From: Flavobacteriaceae bacterium
GTDB lineage: Bacteria > Bacteroidota > Bacteroidia > Flavobacteriales > Flavobacteriaceae
Length of the DNA: 34,339 nucleotides
NCBI GenBank assembly: GCA_030835845.1
Contig: JAUROD010000031.1
Coordinates: 1-34,339, forward strand
Direction of reading: 5' to 3'
Under the pieces are notes generated by a model. It was not told the DNA's origin, made no database searches, and saw nothing but the letters and a program-made list of their open reading frames with translations. A program made the translations under genes and the position numbers. Below are positions 21,887 through 30,742 of the stretch, in pieces. The first letter of the stretch is position 1. Each line of letters opens with the position of its first letter.

Positions 21887-22951
21887 ATGAAAAAACACAA
21901 CTTTAGCGCTGGTCCTTCTATCCTTCCAGCATCGGTAATGGAGCGCGCTTCTGAAGCGATTAAAGAACTTGATGGAATTGGTTTATCGCTAATTGAAATC
22001 TCACACCGTAGCAAGGAATTTATTGCCATAATGGACAAAGCACAAGCCCTAGCACTTGAGCTAACTGGCTTAACTGACAAAGGATATCAGGCGCTGTTTT
22101 TACAAGGAGGTGCAAGCACACAGTTTTTGATGGCTGCAATCAACTTGATGAAAACCAAAGCGGGATATATCAACACTGGAGCATGGTCTGACAAAGCAAT
22201 TAAAGAAGCTAAACGATATGGTGAAGTGGTGGAGATTGCAAGTTCTAAAGATCAAAATTTTAACTACATACCCAAAGGAGCTGAAATCCCATCTAACCTC
22301 GATTATCTTCATATCACAACCAACAATACTATTTTTGGAACACAGTTTCATCATTTACCAGAAACAAATGTTCCTCTTATAGCCGATATGAGTTCGGATA
22401 TCTTTTCACGAGAAATTGATTATTCTGCCTTTGATTTGTTTTATGCAGGGGCTCAAAAAAATATGGGGCCAGCTGGAACAACATTGGTTATCGTTAAAGA
22501 CAGTCTTTTGGAGCAAATGAATAAAGATGTTCCATCCATGTTAAGTTATGCCATACATGCAGACAAAGGAAGTATGTTCAACACACCTCCTGTTTTTGCT
22601 ATTTATACATCAATGCTAACCCTTGAATGGCTAAAAGGTCAAGGAGGAATAAAAGCGATTGAGAAACACAACACTACAAAAGCACAATTAATTTACGATG
22701 AAATTGACCGTAATACTGCCTTTGAAGGTTTTGCTGCAAAAGAAGACAGAAGTTTTATGAATGCTACCTTTAACCTTGCAGAAGGTGTGGATGGTACATT
22801 ATTTGACAAACTATGGAATCAAACAGATATAAGTGGACTTAAGGGGCACCGATCGGTGGGTGGCTATCGTGCATCAATTTATAACGCTTTACCTCTTGCA
22901 AGTGTACACCAACTTGTAGAGGTAATGCAACAATTTGAAAAATCAATTTAA
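21887..22951 (+). CDS. serC: phosphoserine aminotransferase
   Basis: KKHNFSAGPSILPASVME, LFLQGGASTQFLMAAINL, ADMSSDIFSREIDYSAFDLFYAGAQKNMGPAG. Confidence 0.98.
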   Translation: MKKHNFSAGPSILPASVMERASEAIKELDGIGLSLIEISHRSKEFIAIMDKAQALALELTGLTDKGYQALFLQGGASTQFLMAAINLMKTKAGYINTGAWSDKAIKEAKRYGEVVEIASSKDQNFNYIPKGAEIPSNLDYLHITTNNTIFGTQFHHLPETNVPLIADMSSDIFSREIDYSAFDLFYAGAQKNMGPAGTTLVIVKDSLLEQMNKDVPSMLSYAIHADKGSMFNTPPVFAIYTSMLTLEWLKGQGGIKAIEKHNTTKAQLIYDEIDRNTAFEGFAAKEDRSFMNATFNLAEGVDGTLFDKLWNQTDISGLKGHRSVGGYRASIYNALPLASVHQLVEVMQQFEKSI

Positions 22952-23901
22952 TGAATATATTAGCGAACGACGGAATTTCACAAAGTGGAATTCAAGCACT
23001 AGAATCAAACGGATTTAACGTTATTACAACCAATGTTGCACAAGAGCAATTGGTCAATTATATCAATGAAAACGACATTGTTGTTTTACTTGTTCGAAGT
23101 GCTACAACTGCACGTAAAGAATTGATTGACGCTTGTCCTGAACTAAAGATTATCGGACGTGGTGGTGTTGGTATGGACAATATTGATGTGGACTATGCAA
23201 GAGAAAAAGGACTTCATGTAATCAATACACCTGCTGCTTCATCTGCATCTGTAGCCGAATTGGTTTTTGCCCATCTTTACAGTGGTGTTCGTTTTTTACA
23301 TGATAGCAACCGCAATATGCCCCTTGAAGGTGAGCTTAATTTTAAAGGGTTAAAAAAGGCCTATGCCAAAGGAATTGAACTAAGAGGAAAAACACTTGGT
23401 ATCATTGGATTTGGACGAATTGGTCAAGAAGCTGCTAAAATTGGTTTAGGAATCGGAATGAATGTAATTGCTACAGATAACTACATGGAAAAAGCAACTG
23501 TTAATGTGGCTCTTTTCAATGGGCAAAGTATCGATGTAGAAATTAAAACCCAATCGATGGACAGTTTGCTTGCTGAAGCAGATTTTATCAGTTTACACGT
23601 TCCTGCTCAAAAGGCCTACGTATTGGGTGAAAATGAATTCAATAAAATGAAAAAAGGTGCTGCTGTGGTCAATGCTGCTCGTGGTGGAGTAATTGATGAA
23701 GTTGCACTTCTCAAAGCCTTAGACAGTGGGCAATTATCATTTGCTGGTCTGGATACATTCGAAGATGAACCAAAACCAGCTATTCAAGTTTTAATGCATC
23801 CGAAAGTATCACTTACACCACATATCGGTGCTGCAACTGGAGAGGCTCAAGACCGTATTGGTGTGGAACTAGCCGATCAAATTAGCACAATTTTGGGCTA
23901 A
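22951..23901 (+). CDS. serA: D-3-phosphoglycerate dehydrogenase (2-hydroxyacid dehydrogenase)
   Basis: GRGGVGMDNIDVDYAREKGLHVINTPAASSASVAELVF, LGIIGFGRIGQEAAK, VVNAARGGVIDE. Adjacent to serC. Confidence 0.95.
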   Translation: MNILANDGISQSGIQALESNGFNVITTNVAQEQLVNYINENDIVVLLVRSATTARKELIDACPELKIIGRGGVGMDNIDVDYAREKGLHVINTPAASSASVAELVFAHLYSGVRFLHDSNRNMPLEGELNFKGLKKAYAKGIELRGKTLGIIGFGRIGQEAAKIGLGIGMNVIATDNYMEKATVNVALFNGQSIDVEIKTQSMDSLLAEADFISLHVPAQKAYVLGENEFNKMKKGAAVVNAARGGVIDEVALLKALDSGQLSFAGLDTFEDEPKPAIQVLMHPKVSLTPHIGAATGEAQDRIGVELADQISTILG

Positions 23902-24233
23902 TGCAATATTTTCATAAACTCAAAGAAAAATGGGGAATTACCTCCAATAAACAACTTTGGATTATCTTCATTGTTTTTGGGTTGACAGGATCTAGTTCTG
24001 TAAAAATTGCACGACCTTTTCTTGACTTTATCGGCTTGGTACCTGATGTGTTTTTAGAAATTCCTTTGGGCAATGTCCTGTATTGGTTTTTACGAATACT
24101 CGTAATTTTTCCCCTTTATCAGGTATTACTTCTGTTTTTTGGAGCACTTTTCTTTCAGTTTAACTTCTTTTGGCAATTTGAAAAAAAAATACTCTCCAGA
24201 ATAGGATTCAAACGATTTTTTTCAGAAGACTAA
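23901..24233 (+). CDS. small conserved membrane protein of unknown function (possibly DUF6787-like)
   Basis: 110 aa with several hydrophobic segments ([28 protein letters not shown]). TAATG coupling to serA. Confidence 0.7.
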   Translation: MQYFHKLKEKWGITSNKQLWIIFIVFGLTGSSSVKIARPFLDFIGLVPDVFLEIPLGNVLYWFLRILVIFPLYQVLLLFFGALFFQFNFFWQFEKKILSRIGFKRFFSED

Positions 24234-24826
24234 GACAATCTTGCTGTAATCAATTTAAGGAACTCGTTTCGGGTGTCTGTTTCTTTAAAACTTCCACGGA
24301 AACCAGAGGTTGTAGTTGTCGAATTTTGTTTCTGCACACCGCGCATCATCATACACATATGGGACGCTTCGATTACTACAGCCACACCTTCGGGCTGAAG
24401 CGCATCATTGATACAATCCAAAATTTGTTCAGTCAAACGTTCTTGTACTTGTAAGCGACGTGCAAAAATATCCACCACACGGGGTATTTTGCTCAATCCT
24501 ACAATCTTTCCATTTGGAATATAGGCAATGTGTGCTTTTCCAAAAAAAGGAAGCATATGGTGCTCGCAAAGCGAATACAACTCAATGTCTTTTACAATTA
24601 CCATTTCATTGTAATTTTCATTAAAAATAGCGCTTTGTAAAATCTGCATTGGATCCATTTCGTAGCCTTCAGTTAAAAACTTCATTGCCTTTGCTGATCG
24701 TTCTGGAGTTTTTAATAAACCTTCTCTTGAAGTATCCTCACCCAATAGGCCGATTACTTCGTTTAGATGTTCTTTGATTTCTTCGGTGATTGAAACCGTT
24801 TCGATATTAAAATTTTCGTTTATCAT
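24230..24826 (-). CDS. folE: GTP cyclohydrolase I
   Basis: [76 protein letters not shown]. Confidence 0.98.
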   Translation of the reverse strand: MINENFNIETVSITEEIKEHLNEVIGLLGEDTSREGLLKTPERSAKAMKFLTEGYEMDPMQILQSAIFNENYNEMVIVKDIELYSLCEHHMLPFFGKAHIAYIPNGKIVGLSKIPRVVDIFARRLQVQERLTEQILDCINDALQPEGVAVVIEASHMCMMMRGVQKQNSTTTTSGFRGSFKETDTRNEFLKLITARLS

Positions 24827-25359
24827 AGTGTTTTAAGTAAATGCGAATAGGTTGCTTTTAATTTTTCTAGCTTGGGGCTTATCACATAACTACAATACAT
24901 TTGGTAGCTATGTTGATTATAATAATTTTGGTGCTCTTCTTCGGCTATATAAAAAGGTGTTTCGGGCTTTACGGTAGTTACTATTGGTGAATCGAAGGTA
25001 GATTCTTGTAGGGCTGCAATGGTCTTTTCTGCTTCTTCCTTTTGTGTTTGTGTTGTATAAAATACAGAAGAACGGTATTGCGTCCCGGTATCATTTCCTT
25101 GACGATTTAGGGTAGTTGGGTCGTGGGTAGCAAAAAATACATGTAATAATTCGCTATAAGAAACCACAGTAGGGTCAAATGTCAATTGAATACATTCTGC
25201 GTGTCCTGTTCGACCTGTACACACTTCACGATACGCTGGGTTCTTAATCTCCCCATCCATATAGCCCGATACAATTGTTTCAACACCGTGAATGCGTTGA
25301 AAGACAGCTTCTGTACACCAGAAGCATCCTCCGGCAAAAAATGCAATTTCTTTTTTCAT
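24823..25359 (-). CDS. msrA: peptide-methionine (S)-S-oxide reductase; start corrected from 25395
   Basis: [66 protein letters not shown]. Confidence 0.97.
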   Translation of the reverse strand: MKKEIAFFAGGCFWCTEAVFQRIHGVETIVSGYMDGEIKNPAYREVCTGRTGHAECIQLTFDPTVVSYSELLHVFFATHDPTTLNRQGNDTGTQYRSSVFYTTQTQKEEAEKTIAALQESTFDSPIVTTVKPETPFYIAEEEHQNYYNQHSYQMYCSYVISPKLEKLKATYSHLLKTL

Positions 25360-25370
25360 AGGTTGACTAA

Positions 25371-25378
25371 CAAATATA
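25371..25378 (-). promoter_or_regulatory. -7 element (TATATTTG) for msrA-folE
   Basis: Minus-strand TAnnTTTG match 11 nt upstream of ATG 25359. Confidence 0.45.
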
Positions 25379-25458
25379 TAATTATTATTAAACAAAATTC
25401 GACTTTGTTTTATGTTATGCCGTTAGAATATTCATTTTGATGTAAATACTTAAACAAA

Positions 25459-25720
25459 ATGAAATTACAATAATGGGGAATCAGAACGAATAATTATACC
25501 CGCAGCAGATATTTCAGCACTTACTACTTAAGGAGGAACGTTTACTGTTAAAGGCACTACTGTAAATATCGCTCAAGAGAGTGGTCTTGCGGCAATCATA
25601 GCTGCTTTAAAGGCAGATACTACCCTTAGTGCTGTAGAAGATATCTTGTTTGTGGAAGATTATGGAGCAATTGCCATTTTTGCAAAGGATCGTTTTACGG
25701 CATCTACATTAACTAACTAA
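25459..25720 (+). pseudogene. disrupted small gene (frameshift plus in-frame TAA at 25529)
   Basis: Frame ending at 25718-25720 reads NNGESERIIIPAADISALTT*GGTFTVKGTTVNIAQESGLAAIIAALKADTTLSAVEDILFVEDYGAIAIFAKDRFTASTLTN*. The upstream ATG 25459 (MKLQ*) is in a different frame. Confidence 0.6.
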
Positions 25721-25775
25721 AACACCATAAACCCAAGTAAGCAGAAATGAATTGATGGGTTAACGTTCATTGATC

Positions 25776-25805
25776 ACCCCCGAGAGATCGGGGGTTGTTT
25801 TTCTT
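25776..25805 (+). terminator. intrinsic (rho-independent) terminator
   Basis: ACCCCCGA-GAGA-TCGGGGGT perfect 8-bp stem followed by TGTTTTTCTT. Confidence 0.85.
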
Positions 25806-25991
25806 ATATATTGCAAACCTAAATCAAGTCGGTTCTTTCGTATTTCCGTTAACTACGGTAATCAAATAGAAATGTATATGACTGCAGGATTTTATTTATA
25901 TCTAGTGCGATATACCCAATAAAAAAGTCACGGAGTAAAAAAGACAAAAAGAGGGTATTGGCTTTCTTTAAATTGTCGTAATTTCGAGCCA

Positions 25992-26660
25992 ATGACACCG
26001 ATAATACACACAAAAAATTTAAGTAAAAGTTATGGAGGTTTAACGGTATTAGATCGTGTATCACTCTCCATTTTCCCTGGTGAAATTGTAGCAATAGTTG
26101 GTCCTTCTGGAGCTGGAAAAACAACCCTTTTGCAAATACTCGGTACATTGAGTACGCCTGATATAGACTCCACTACCCGATTGGAAATTCAACAAACTGA
26201 TACATTGGGTTTAGATACAAGGCAGTTGGCTGAGTTTCGAAATCGAAGCATTGGTTTTATCTTTCAGTTTCATGAGTTATTGGATGAATTTAGCGCACTT
26301 GAAAATGTGATGATGCCTGCATTGATTCATGGAAAAAAACAAAAGGAAGTAGAATCTCGCGCATTGGATTTGTTGACTCGTTTGGGAGTAGAACAACGAA
26401 AAGATCACAAACCAGCTGCCCTTTCAGGAGGTGAACAACAACGCGTGGCAGTGGCTCGTGCATTAATGAATTCCCCTCAACTGATTTTTGCAGATGAACC
26501 CAGTGGCAATTTAGATTCTCAAAATGCAGCTCAGTTACATCAATTGTTTTTTGACTTACGGGATCAGCTCAACCAAACCTTTGTTATTGTTACCCACAAC
26601 AAGGAATTGGCAAAAATGGCAGACCGAACTATTGAGTTAGTCGATGGAAAAATTATCTAA
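25992..26660 (+). CDS. lolD: ABC transporter ATP-binding protein, LolD-like
   Basis: GPSGAGKTTLLQILGTLSTPD, FRNRSIGFIFQFHELLDEFSALENVMMPALI, LSGGEQQRVAVARALMNSPQLIFADEPSGNLDS. Confidence 0.88.
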   Translation: MTPIIHTKNLSKSYGGLTVLDRVSLSIFPGEIVAIVGPSGAGKTTLLQILGTLSTPDIDSTTRLEIQQTDTLGLDTRQLAEFRNRSIGFIFQFHELLDEFSALENVMMPALIHGKKQKEVESRALDLLTRLGVEQRKDHKPAALSGGEQQRVAVARALMNSPQLIFADEPSGNLDSQNAAQLHQLFFDLRDQLNQTFVIVTHNKELAKMADRTIELVDGKII

Positions 26661-27426
26661 AATGACGCGTTTAGAATTAACCGAATTTTTAGAAGAAAAA
26701 GCACAACATTACGAATCTCCTAAATTTATATCTACTGATCCAATCCAAATTCCACATGAATTTTCCCTCAAAGAAGATATCGAAATCAGTGCTTTTTTGG
26801 TAGCGAGCATCGCTTGGGGAAACCGAACAAGCATTATCAATACGGGTAAAAAAATGATGGCACTTATGGAGCATTCCCCTGCTGATTTTATCCGTAATCA
26901 TAAAGCCAGTGATTTAGCTCATTTTGATGGGTTTGTACACCGTACATTTAATGCCGAAGACTTCCGATATTTTATGCGTGCCCTTCAATATATATACAAT
27001 ACACAAGGTGGTTTAGAAGAAGTGTTTAATCAGGCTGCTGGAAAAGGGAATATGCAGCAAACCATTCACGATTTTAAAGCACTTTTCTTTTCACTTCCTC
27101 ACCCAACACGAACTCAAAAACACGTATCTGATCCTCTTAAAGGTTCTGCAGCAAAACGGATTAATATGTTCCTTAGATGGATGGTTAGATCCTCTGATAA
27201 AGGGGTTGACTTTGGACTTTGGACAAAACTTCAGCCTTCACAACTATCTTGTCCCCTCGATGTTCATACGGGTAATATTGCACGAAAATTAAAGTTGCTT
27301 AAACGTAGCCAAAATGACGCTAAAGCATTGCTAGAGCTAGATAAATCACTTCGTAAAATGGATTCGATCGATCCTGTAAAATTTGATTTTGCACTATTTG
27401 GCTTAGGTGCATTTGAAAGTTTTTAG
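26644..27426 (+). CDS. TIGR02757/DUF2400 family protein
   Basis: FLVASIAWGNRTSIINTGKKMMALME, KRINMFLRWMVRSSDKGVDFGLWTKLQPSQLSCPLDVHTGNIARKL. Confidence 0.85.
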   Translation: MEKLSKMTRLELTEFLEEKAQHYESPKFISTDPIQIPHEFSLKEDIEISAFLVASIAWGNRTSIINTGKKMMALMEHSPADFIRNHKASDLAHFDGFVHRTFNAEDFRYFMRALQYIYNTQGGLEEVFNQAAGKGNMQQTIHDFKALFFSLPHPTRTQKHVSDPLKGSAAKRINMFLRWMVRSSDKGVDFGLWTKLQPSQLSCPLDVHTGNIARKLKLLKRSQNDAKALLELDKSLRKMDSIDPVKFDFALFGLGAFESF

Positions 27427-27468
27427 GCATAATCAACTACATTGGAATAAAAAAAGCAGAAGATTTTG

Positions 27469-27476
27469 TACTTTTG
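27469..27476 (+). promoter_or_regulatory. -7 element (TACTTTTG) for the dihydroorotase-like gene
   Basis: TAnnTTTG match 31 nt upstream of ATG 27508. Confidence 0.35.
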
Positions 27477-27507
27477 AATGATTCTTTAGGAAAGTTTCTT
27501 CGATTAC

Positions 27508-28755
27508 ATGAAAATACTGCTAAAAAAAGCGACCGTTATCAATTCCCAAAGTAACTTTCATTTCCAACAAGTTGATCTCCTTATTGATTCCGGTAAAATT
27601 GTTCAAATTGCAACAGATATTGATTCATCTGATGCCAAAGTGATTCAAAAACCAAATCTTCACGTATCGTGTGGATGGTTTGATTCAAGTGTTTGTTTTG
27701 GAGAACCAGGCTTCGAAGAAAGAGAAACCCTAGCCAATGGGTTACGTACAGCATCAAAAAGTGGATTTACAGACATTGCCCTTGAAGCGGTTGGACAACC
27801 CGTGACCGATTCTCAATCTGCTGTAATTCACCTAAAACAAGCCGGGCAACATACAGCTACACACATACATCCAATTGCTTGTTTTACAAAAGGACAGCAA
27901 GGGACGCATTTGACCGAAATGTATGACCTTCAAAATCACGGAGCTATTGCCTTTGGTGATTTTAATCAGGGAATTAAAAATGCTGAGGTTTTACGAACTG
28001 GTTTACTTTATGCCCAACGTTTTAACGGACTAATCATTGCTTCTCCACAAGATGCTTGTGTGGGTGCAAAAGGAGTTGCCCACGAAGGAATTACAAGTAC
28101 TCAACTAGGATTGAGCGGAATACCAAGTCTCAATGAAATTCTCCAACTTCAACGTGACATTGAATTATTGACCTATACCGGAGGAAAATTACATATCCCC
28201 TTTATTTCGACCGCGGAAAGCGTTGAAATGATTCGAAAAGCTAAGAAAAAAGGCTTAGCTATAAGCTGTAGTGTTGCCCTTGCAAATCTTTGCTTAACAG
28301 AGGAGGATATTCACGGGTTCAATACAGACCGAAAACTAAGTCCTCCATTGCGATCAAAAAAAGATCAAGCCGCATTAAAAGAAGGGATTTTAGACGGAAC
28401 AATCGACCTTATAAGTGCTCATCATCAACCTTTAAATATCGAATTAAAACATACCGAATTTGAACATGCCAATCCAGGAACTATCGGATTGGAAGCAATG
28501 TTCGGTGTACTCAATACCATTTTTCCGACAGAGAAAGCAATCCAATTATTGACCAAAGGGAAAACTATTTTTGGCTTAAAATCAACTTCAATTGCAGAAG
28601 GTGAAAAAGCTGTTTTAACTCTATTCAATCCTGAAGGAAATGGCGTTTTCAATACGACCAATATCTTATCTACTTCAAAAAACTGTGCTTTTATTGGATT
28701 GCCCACACAAGGTTCGGTGTATGGAGTAATTCATGAAAATCAAATACAGTTATAA
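27508..28755 (+). CDS. dihydroorotase-like amidohydrolase, metal ligands lost (pseudo-DHOase)
   Basis: Overall DHOase architecture (FGEPGFEERETLANGLRTASKSGFTDIALE...NPGTIGLEAMFG) but DSSVCF replaces the DxHxH site. Confidence 0.85.
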   Translation: MKILLKKATVINSQSNFHFQQVDLLIDSGKIVQIATDIDSSDAKVIQKPNLHVSCGWFDSSVCFGEPGFEERETLANGLRTASKSGFTDIALEAVGQPVTDSQSAVIHLKQAGQHTATHIHPIACFTKGQQGTHLTEMYDLQNHGAIAFGDFNQGIKNAEVLRTGLLYAQRFNGLIIASPQDACVGAKGVAHEGITSTQLGLSGIPSLNEILQLQRDIELLTYTGGKLHIPFISTAESVEMIRKAKKKGLAISCSVALANLCLTEEDIHGFNTDRKLSPPLRSKKDQAALKEGILDGTIDLISAHHQPLNIELKHTEFEHANPGTIGLEAMFGVLNTIFPTEKAIQLLTKGKTIFGLKSTSIAEGEKAVLTLFNPEGNGVFNTTNILSTSKNCAFIGLPTQGSVYGVIHENQIQL

Positions 28756-29411
28756 TGCCAATTGAATTAACCCAAATTTTAGACTATCAAGTCCGCAAAC
28801 CTTTAGTTGAAATTGAAGATCCAAAAATATTATTCTTACTTCATGGATATGGAAGCCATGAACAAGATTTATTTTCCTTCGCTGATTATTTACCCGAAAC
28901 ACTTTTAATTATCTCTTTACGTGCGCCCCTGAGTCTAAGTTTTGGTGGCTATGCATGGTATTCCATTTATTTTAATGCAGCACAAGACAAATGGTCTGAC
29001 GATGAAGAAGCAAAGTCTTCCCAAAAACTAATTCTCAATAATATTGAGTACCACAAAAAACAATTCAATTCGTCCCATGCAAAGGTTTCCCTTTTGGGCT
29101 TTAGTCAAGGTGCTATTTTGAGTTGGGCAGTTGGACTAAGTCATCCAGATAAAATTGAACACATCATTGGATTAAGTGGTTATATCAATGAATCAATCTT
29201 TACTTATTCCGATTCCAATTTAGAGCATGTAAAATGCTTTATGAGTCACGGAAAAGAGGATTTGACAATACCTATTCAATGGGCTCGGAATAGCGCGAAT
29301 ACTTCAAAAAGAAAAGGAGTACAAGTTTCTCTTCTTGAATATGAAGCTGGGCATGGAATCAATTCTGAAAATTTCTCAGATTTGATTACTTGGCTAAAAA
29401 AATGGTCTTAG
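28755..29411 (+). CDS. alpha/beta hydrolase, phospholipase/carboxylesterase family
   Basis: LFLLHGYGSHEQDLFSFADYLP, SLLGFSQGAILSWAVGLSHPDKI, MSHGKEDLTIPIQWA, YEAGHGINSENF. Confidence 0.9.
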   Translation: MPIELTQILDYQVRKPLVEIEDPKILFLLHGYGSHEQDLFSFADYLPETLLIISLRAPLSLSFGGYAWYSIYFNAAQDKWSDDEEAKSSQKLILNNIEYHKKQFNSSHAKVSLLGFSQGAILSWAVGLSHPDKIEHIIGLSGYINESIFTYSDSNLEHVKCFMSHGKEDLTIPIQWARNSANTSKRKGVQVSLLEYEAGHGINSENFSDLITWLKKWS

Positions 29412-29899
29412 TCATTGGGATATAAAAAATGTGAAAGAGTTGTAAAACTTATACTTCCCCCCTTGTTTACATCATATTGCAATAAAACTTCTCCCCATAT
29501 ATTTCCATCTGAGAAGTCAGCAATAATCCATTTGTGATTTAATAATTTTACTTTATTAAATAGAAACTTACCCTCCATTTGAGCGTATGGAATAAGTGTA
29601 TTTTTTCCTTTCTTAACATTATAGGCATAAAGCGCATCTTTAATTCGTTCAGTCAATGCAGGAATATCGGTATCGTTAAAATACGCATACGTTTGCTGGT
29701 TGGGTTCAAGGGTAAAATAGACATCATCAAAATAGGCTTGCTCTAGGGTATCTAATCTGGCTTGTAAAAAATCATTTTCATTGATTTTCTTTTCGATCAC
29801 ACCTACCTGATAAGTAACTACTTTACTGCTATTGACAAGTTGAAAAATAAGAATGAGTGCTGTGAAGGCAAATAGGTAAATAAAAATTTTTTTTTGCAT
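29408..29899 (-). CDS. hypothetical protein with N-terminal hydrophobic anchor
   Basis: 163-aa ORF, FIYLFAFTALILIFQLV N-terminus, starts 2 nt after the MBL-fold gene ends on the same strand. Confidence 0.7.
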   Translation of the reverse strand: MQKKIFIYLFAFTALILIFQLVNSSKVVTYQVGVIEKKINENDFLQARLDTLEQAYFDDVYFTLEPNQQTYAYFNDTDIPALTERIKDALYAYNVKKGKNTLIPYAQMEGKFLFNKVKLLNHKWIIADFSDGNIWGEVLLQYDVNKGGSISFTTLSHFLYPND

Positions 29900-29900
29900 T

Positions 29901-30671
29901 TTAGTGAGAGGTTATTTGAAGTGAATCGTAGGCTAGAAATACATTTGGAGGGAGCGTTTTTTCAACTTCTTCATGAAACCCTAGCAAGTGACTAATGTGG
30001 GTAAAATACGTTCTTTTAGGTTTTAGCTCATCGACCAATTCAAGTGCTTCAGCTAAATTTAAATGAGAAGGGTGTGGTTCAATTCGAAGTGCATTTAAAA
30101 CGAGTACATCTAACTGATTTAGCTTTGCTTTTTCCTCCTCAGAAATTGTTTTGACATCTGTCATATAAGCAAAGTTATCAATTCTAAACCCATTGACAGG
30201 TGAATTGTAGTGCATCGCTTCAACGGGAATCACTGTTTTGTTTTGTAATTGAATTTCAGAAGAATTGTCAAAAACTTCTATATCTACAGAGGGAGTACCT
30301 GGATATTTATTGGCATCATTGAAGATATACCCAAATCGATTTTTAAGTGCCTTGTGTACTACAGTTGTCATGTACATTGGTATTTTTCCTTGTCTAAAAA
30401 AGAAAGGACGAATATCGTCAAGCCCTGCAGTGTGGTCAGCGTGTTCGTGGGTAAAAAGGATGCCATCAAGTCTACGTGCTCCACAAGAAAGCATTTGTTG
30501 TCTAAAATCAGGTCCGCAATCAATGACATAAAAAAAATCATCCCACTGAATAGCAACAGAAACACGTAAACGCTTGTCTTTAGAATCCTTACTATGGCAA
30601 ACTGGGTGTTTGCTCCCAATAATTGGAATACCCTGAGAGGTTCCCGTACCTAAAAAAGTGATTTTTAACAT
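29901..30671 (-). CDS. MBL-fold metallo-hydrolase (PhnP-like)
   Basis: FLGTGTSQGIPIIG, VIDCGPDFRQQML, ILFTHEHADHTAGLDDIRPFFFRQGKIPMYMT, LVDELKPKRTYFTHISHLLG. Confidence 0.92.
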   Translation of the reverse strand: MLKITFLGTGTSQGIPIIGSKHPVCHSKDSKDKRLRVSVAIQWDDFFYVIDCGPDFRQQMLSCGARRLDGILFTHEHADHTAGLDDIRPFFFRQGKIPMYMTTVVHKALKNRFGYIFNDANKYPGTPSVDIEVFDNSSEIQLQNKTVIPVEAMHYNSPVNGFRIDNFAYMTDVKTISEEEKAKLNQLDVLVLNALRIEPHPSHLNLAEALELVDELKPKRTYFTHISHLLGFHEEVEKTLPPNVFLAYDSLQITSH

Positions 30672-30714
30672 CTATATCAAAGGTAATCTTTGTCTTTTAA
30701 TCATACAATCTTTG

Positions 30715-30722
30715 TACATTTG
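30715..30722 (+). promoter_or_regulatory. -7 element (TACATTTG) for the 476-aa conserved gene
   Basis: TAnnTTTG match 20 nt upstream of ATG 30743. Confidence 0.45.
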
Positions 30723-30742
30723 AATACGCATAATAAATTTAT

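Noticed and set aside
25849-26148. 99-aa minus-strand ORF overlapping the lolD start
   Set aside because: More than half is antisense to lolD, no recognisable motif, no promoter box; likely spurious.
30249-30619. Three overlapping ORFs within the MBL-fold gene
   Set aside because: Shadow frames of a well-supported metallo-hydrolase; no independent evidence.
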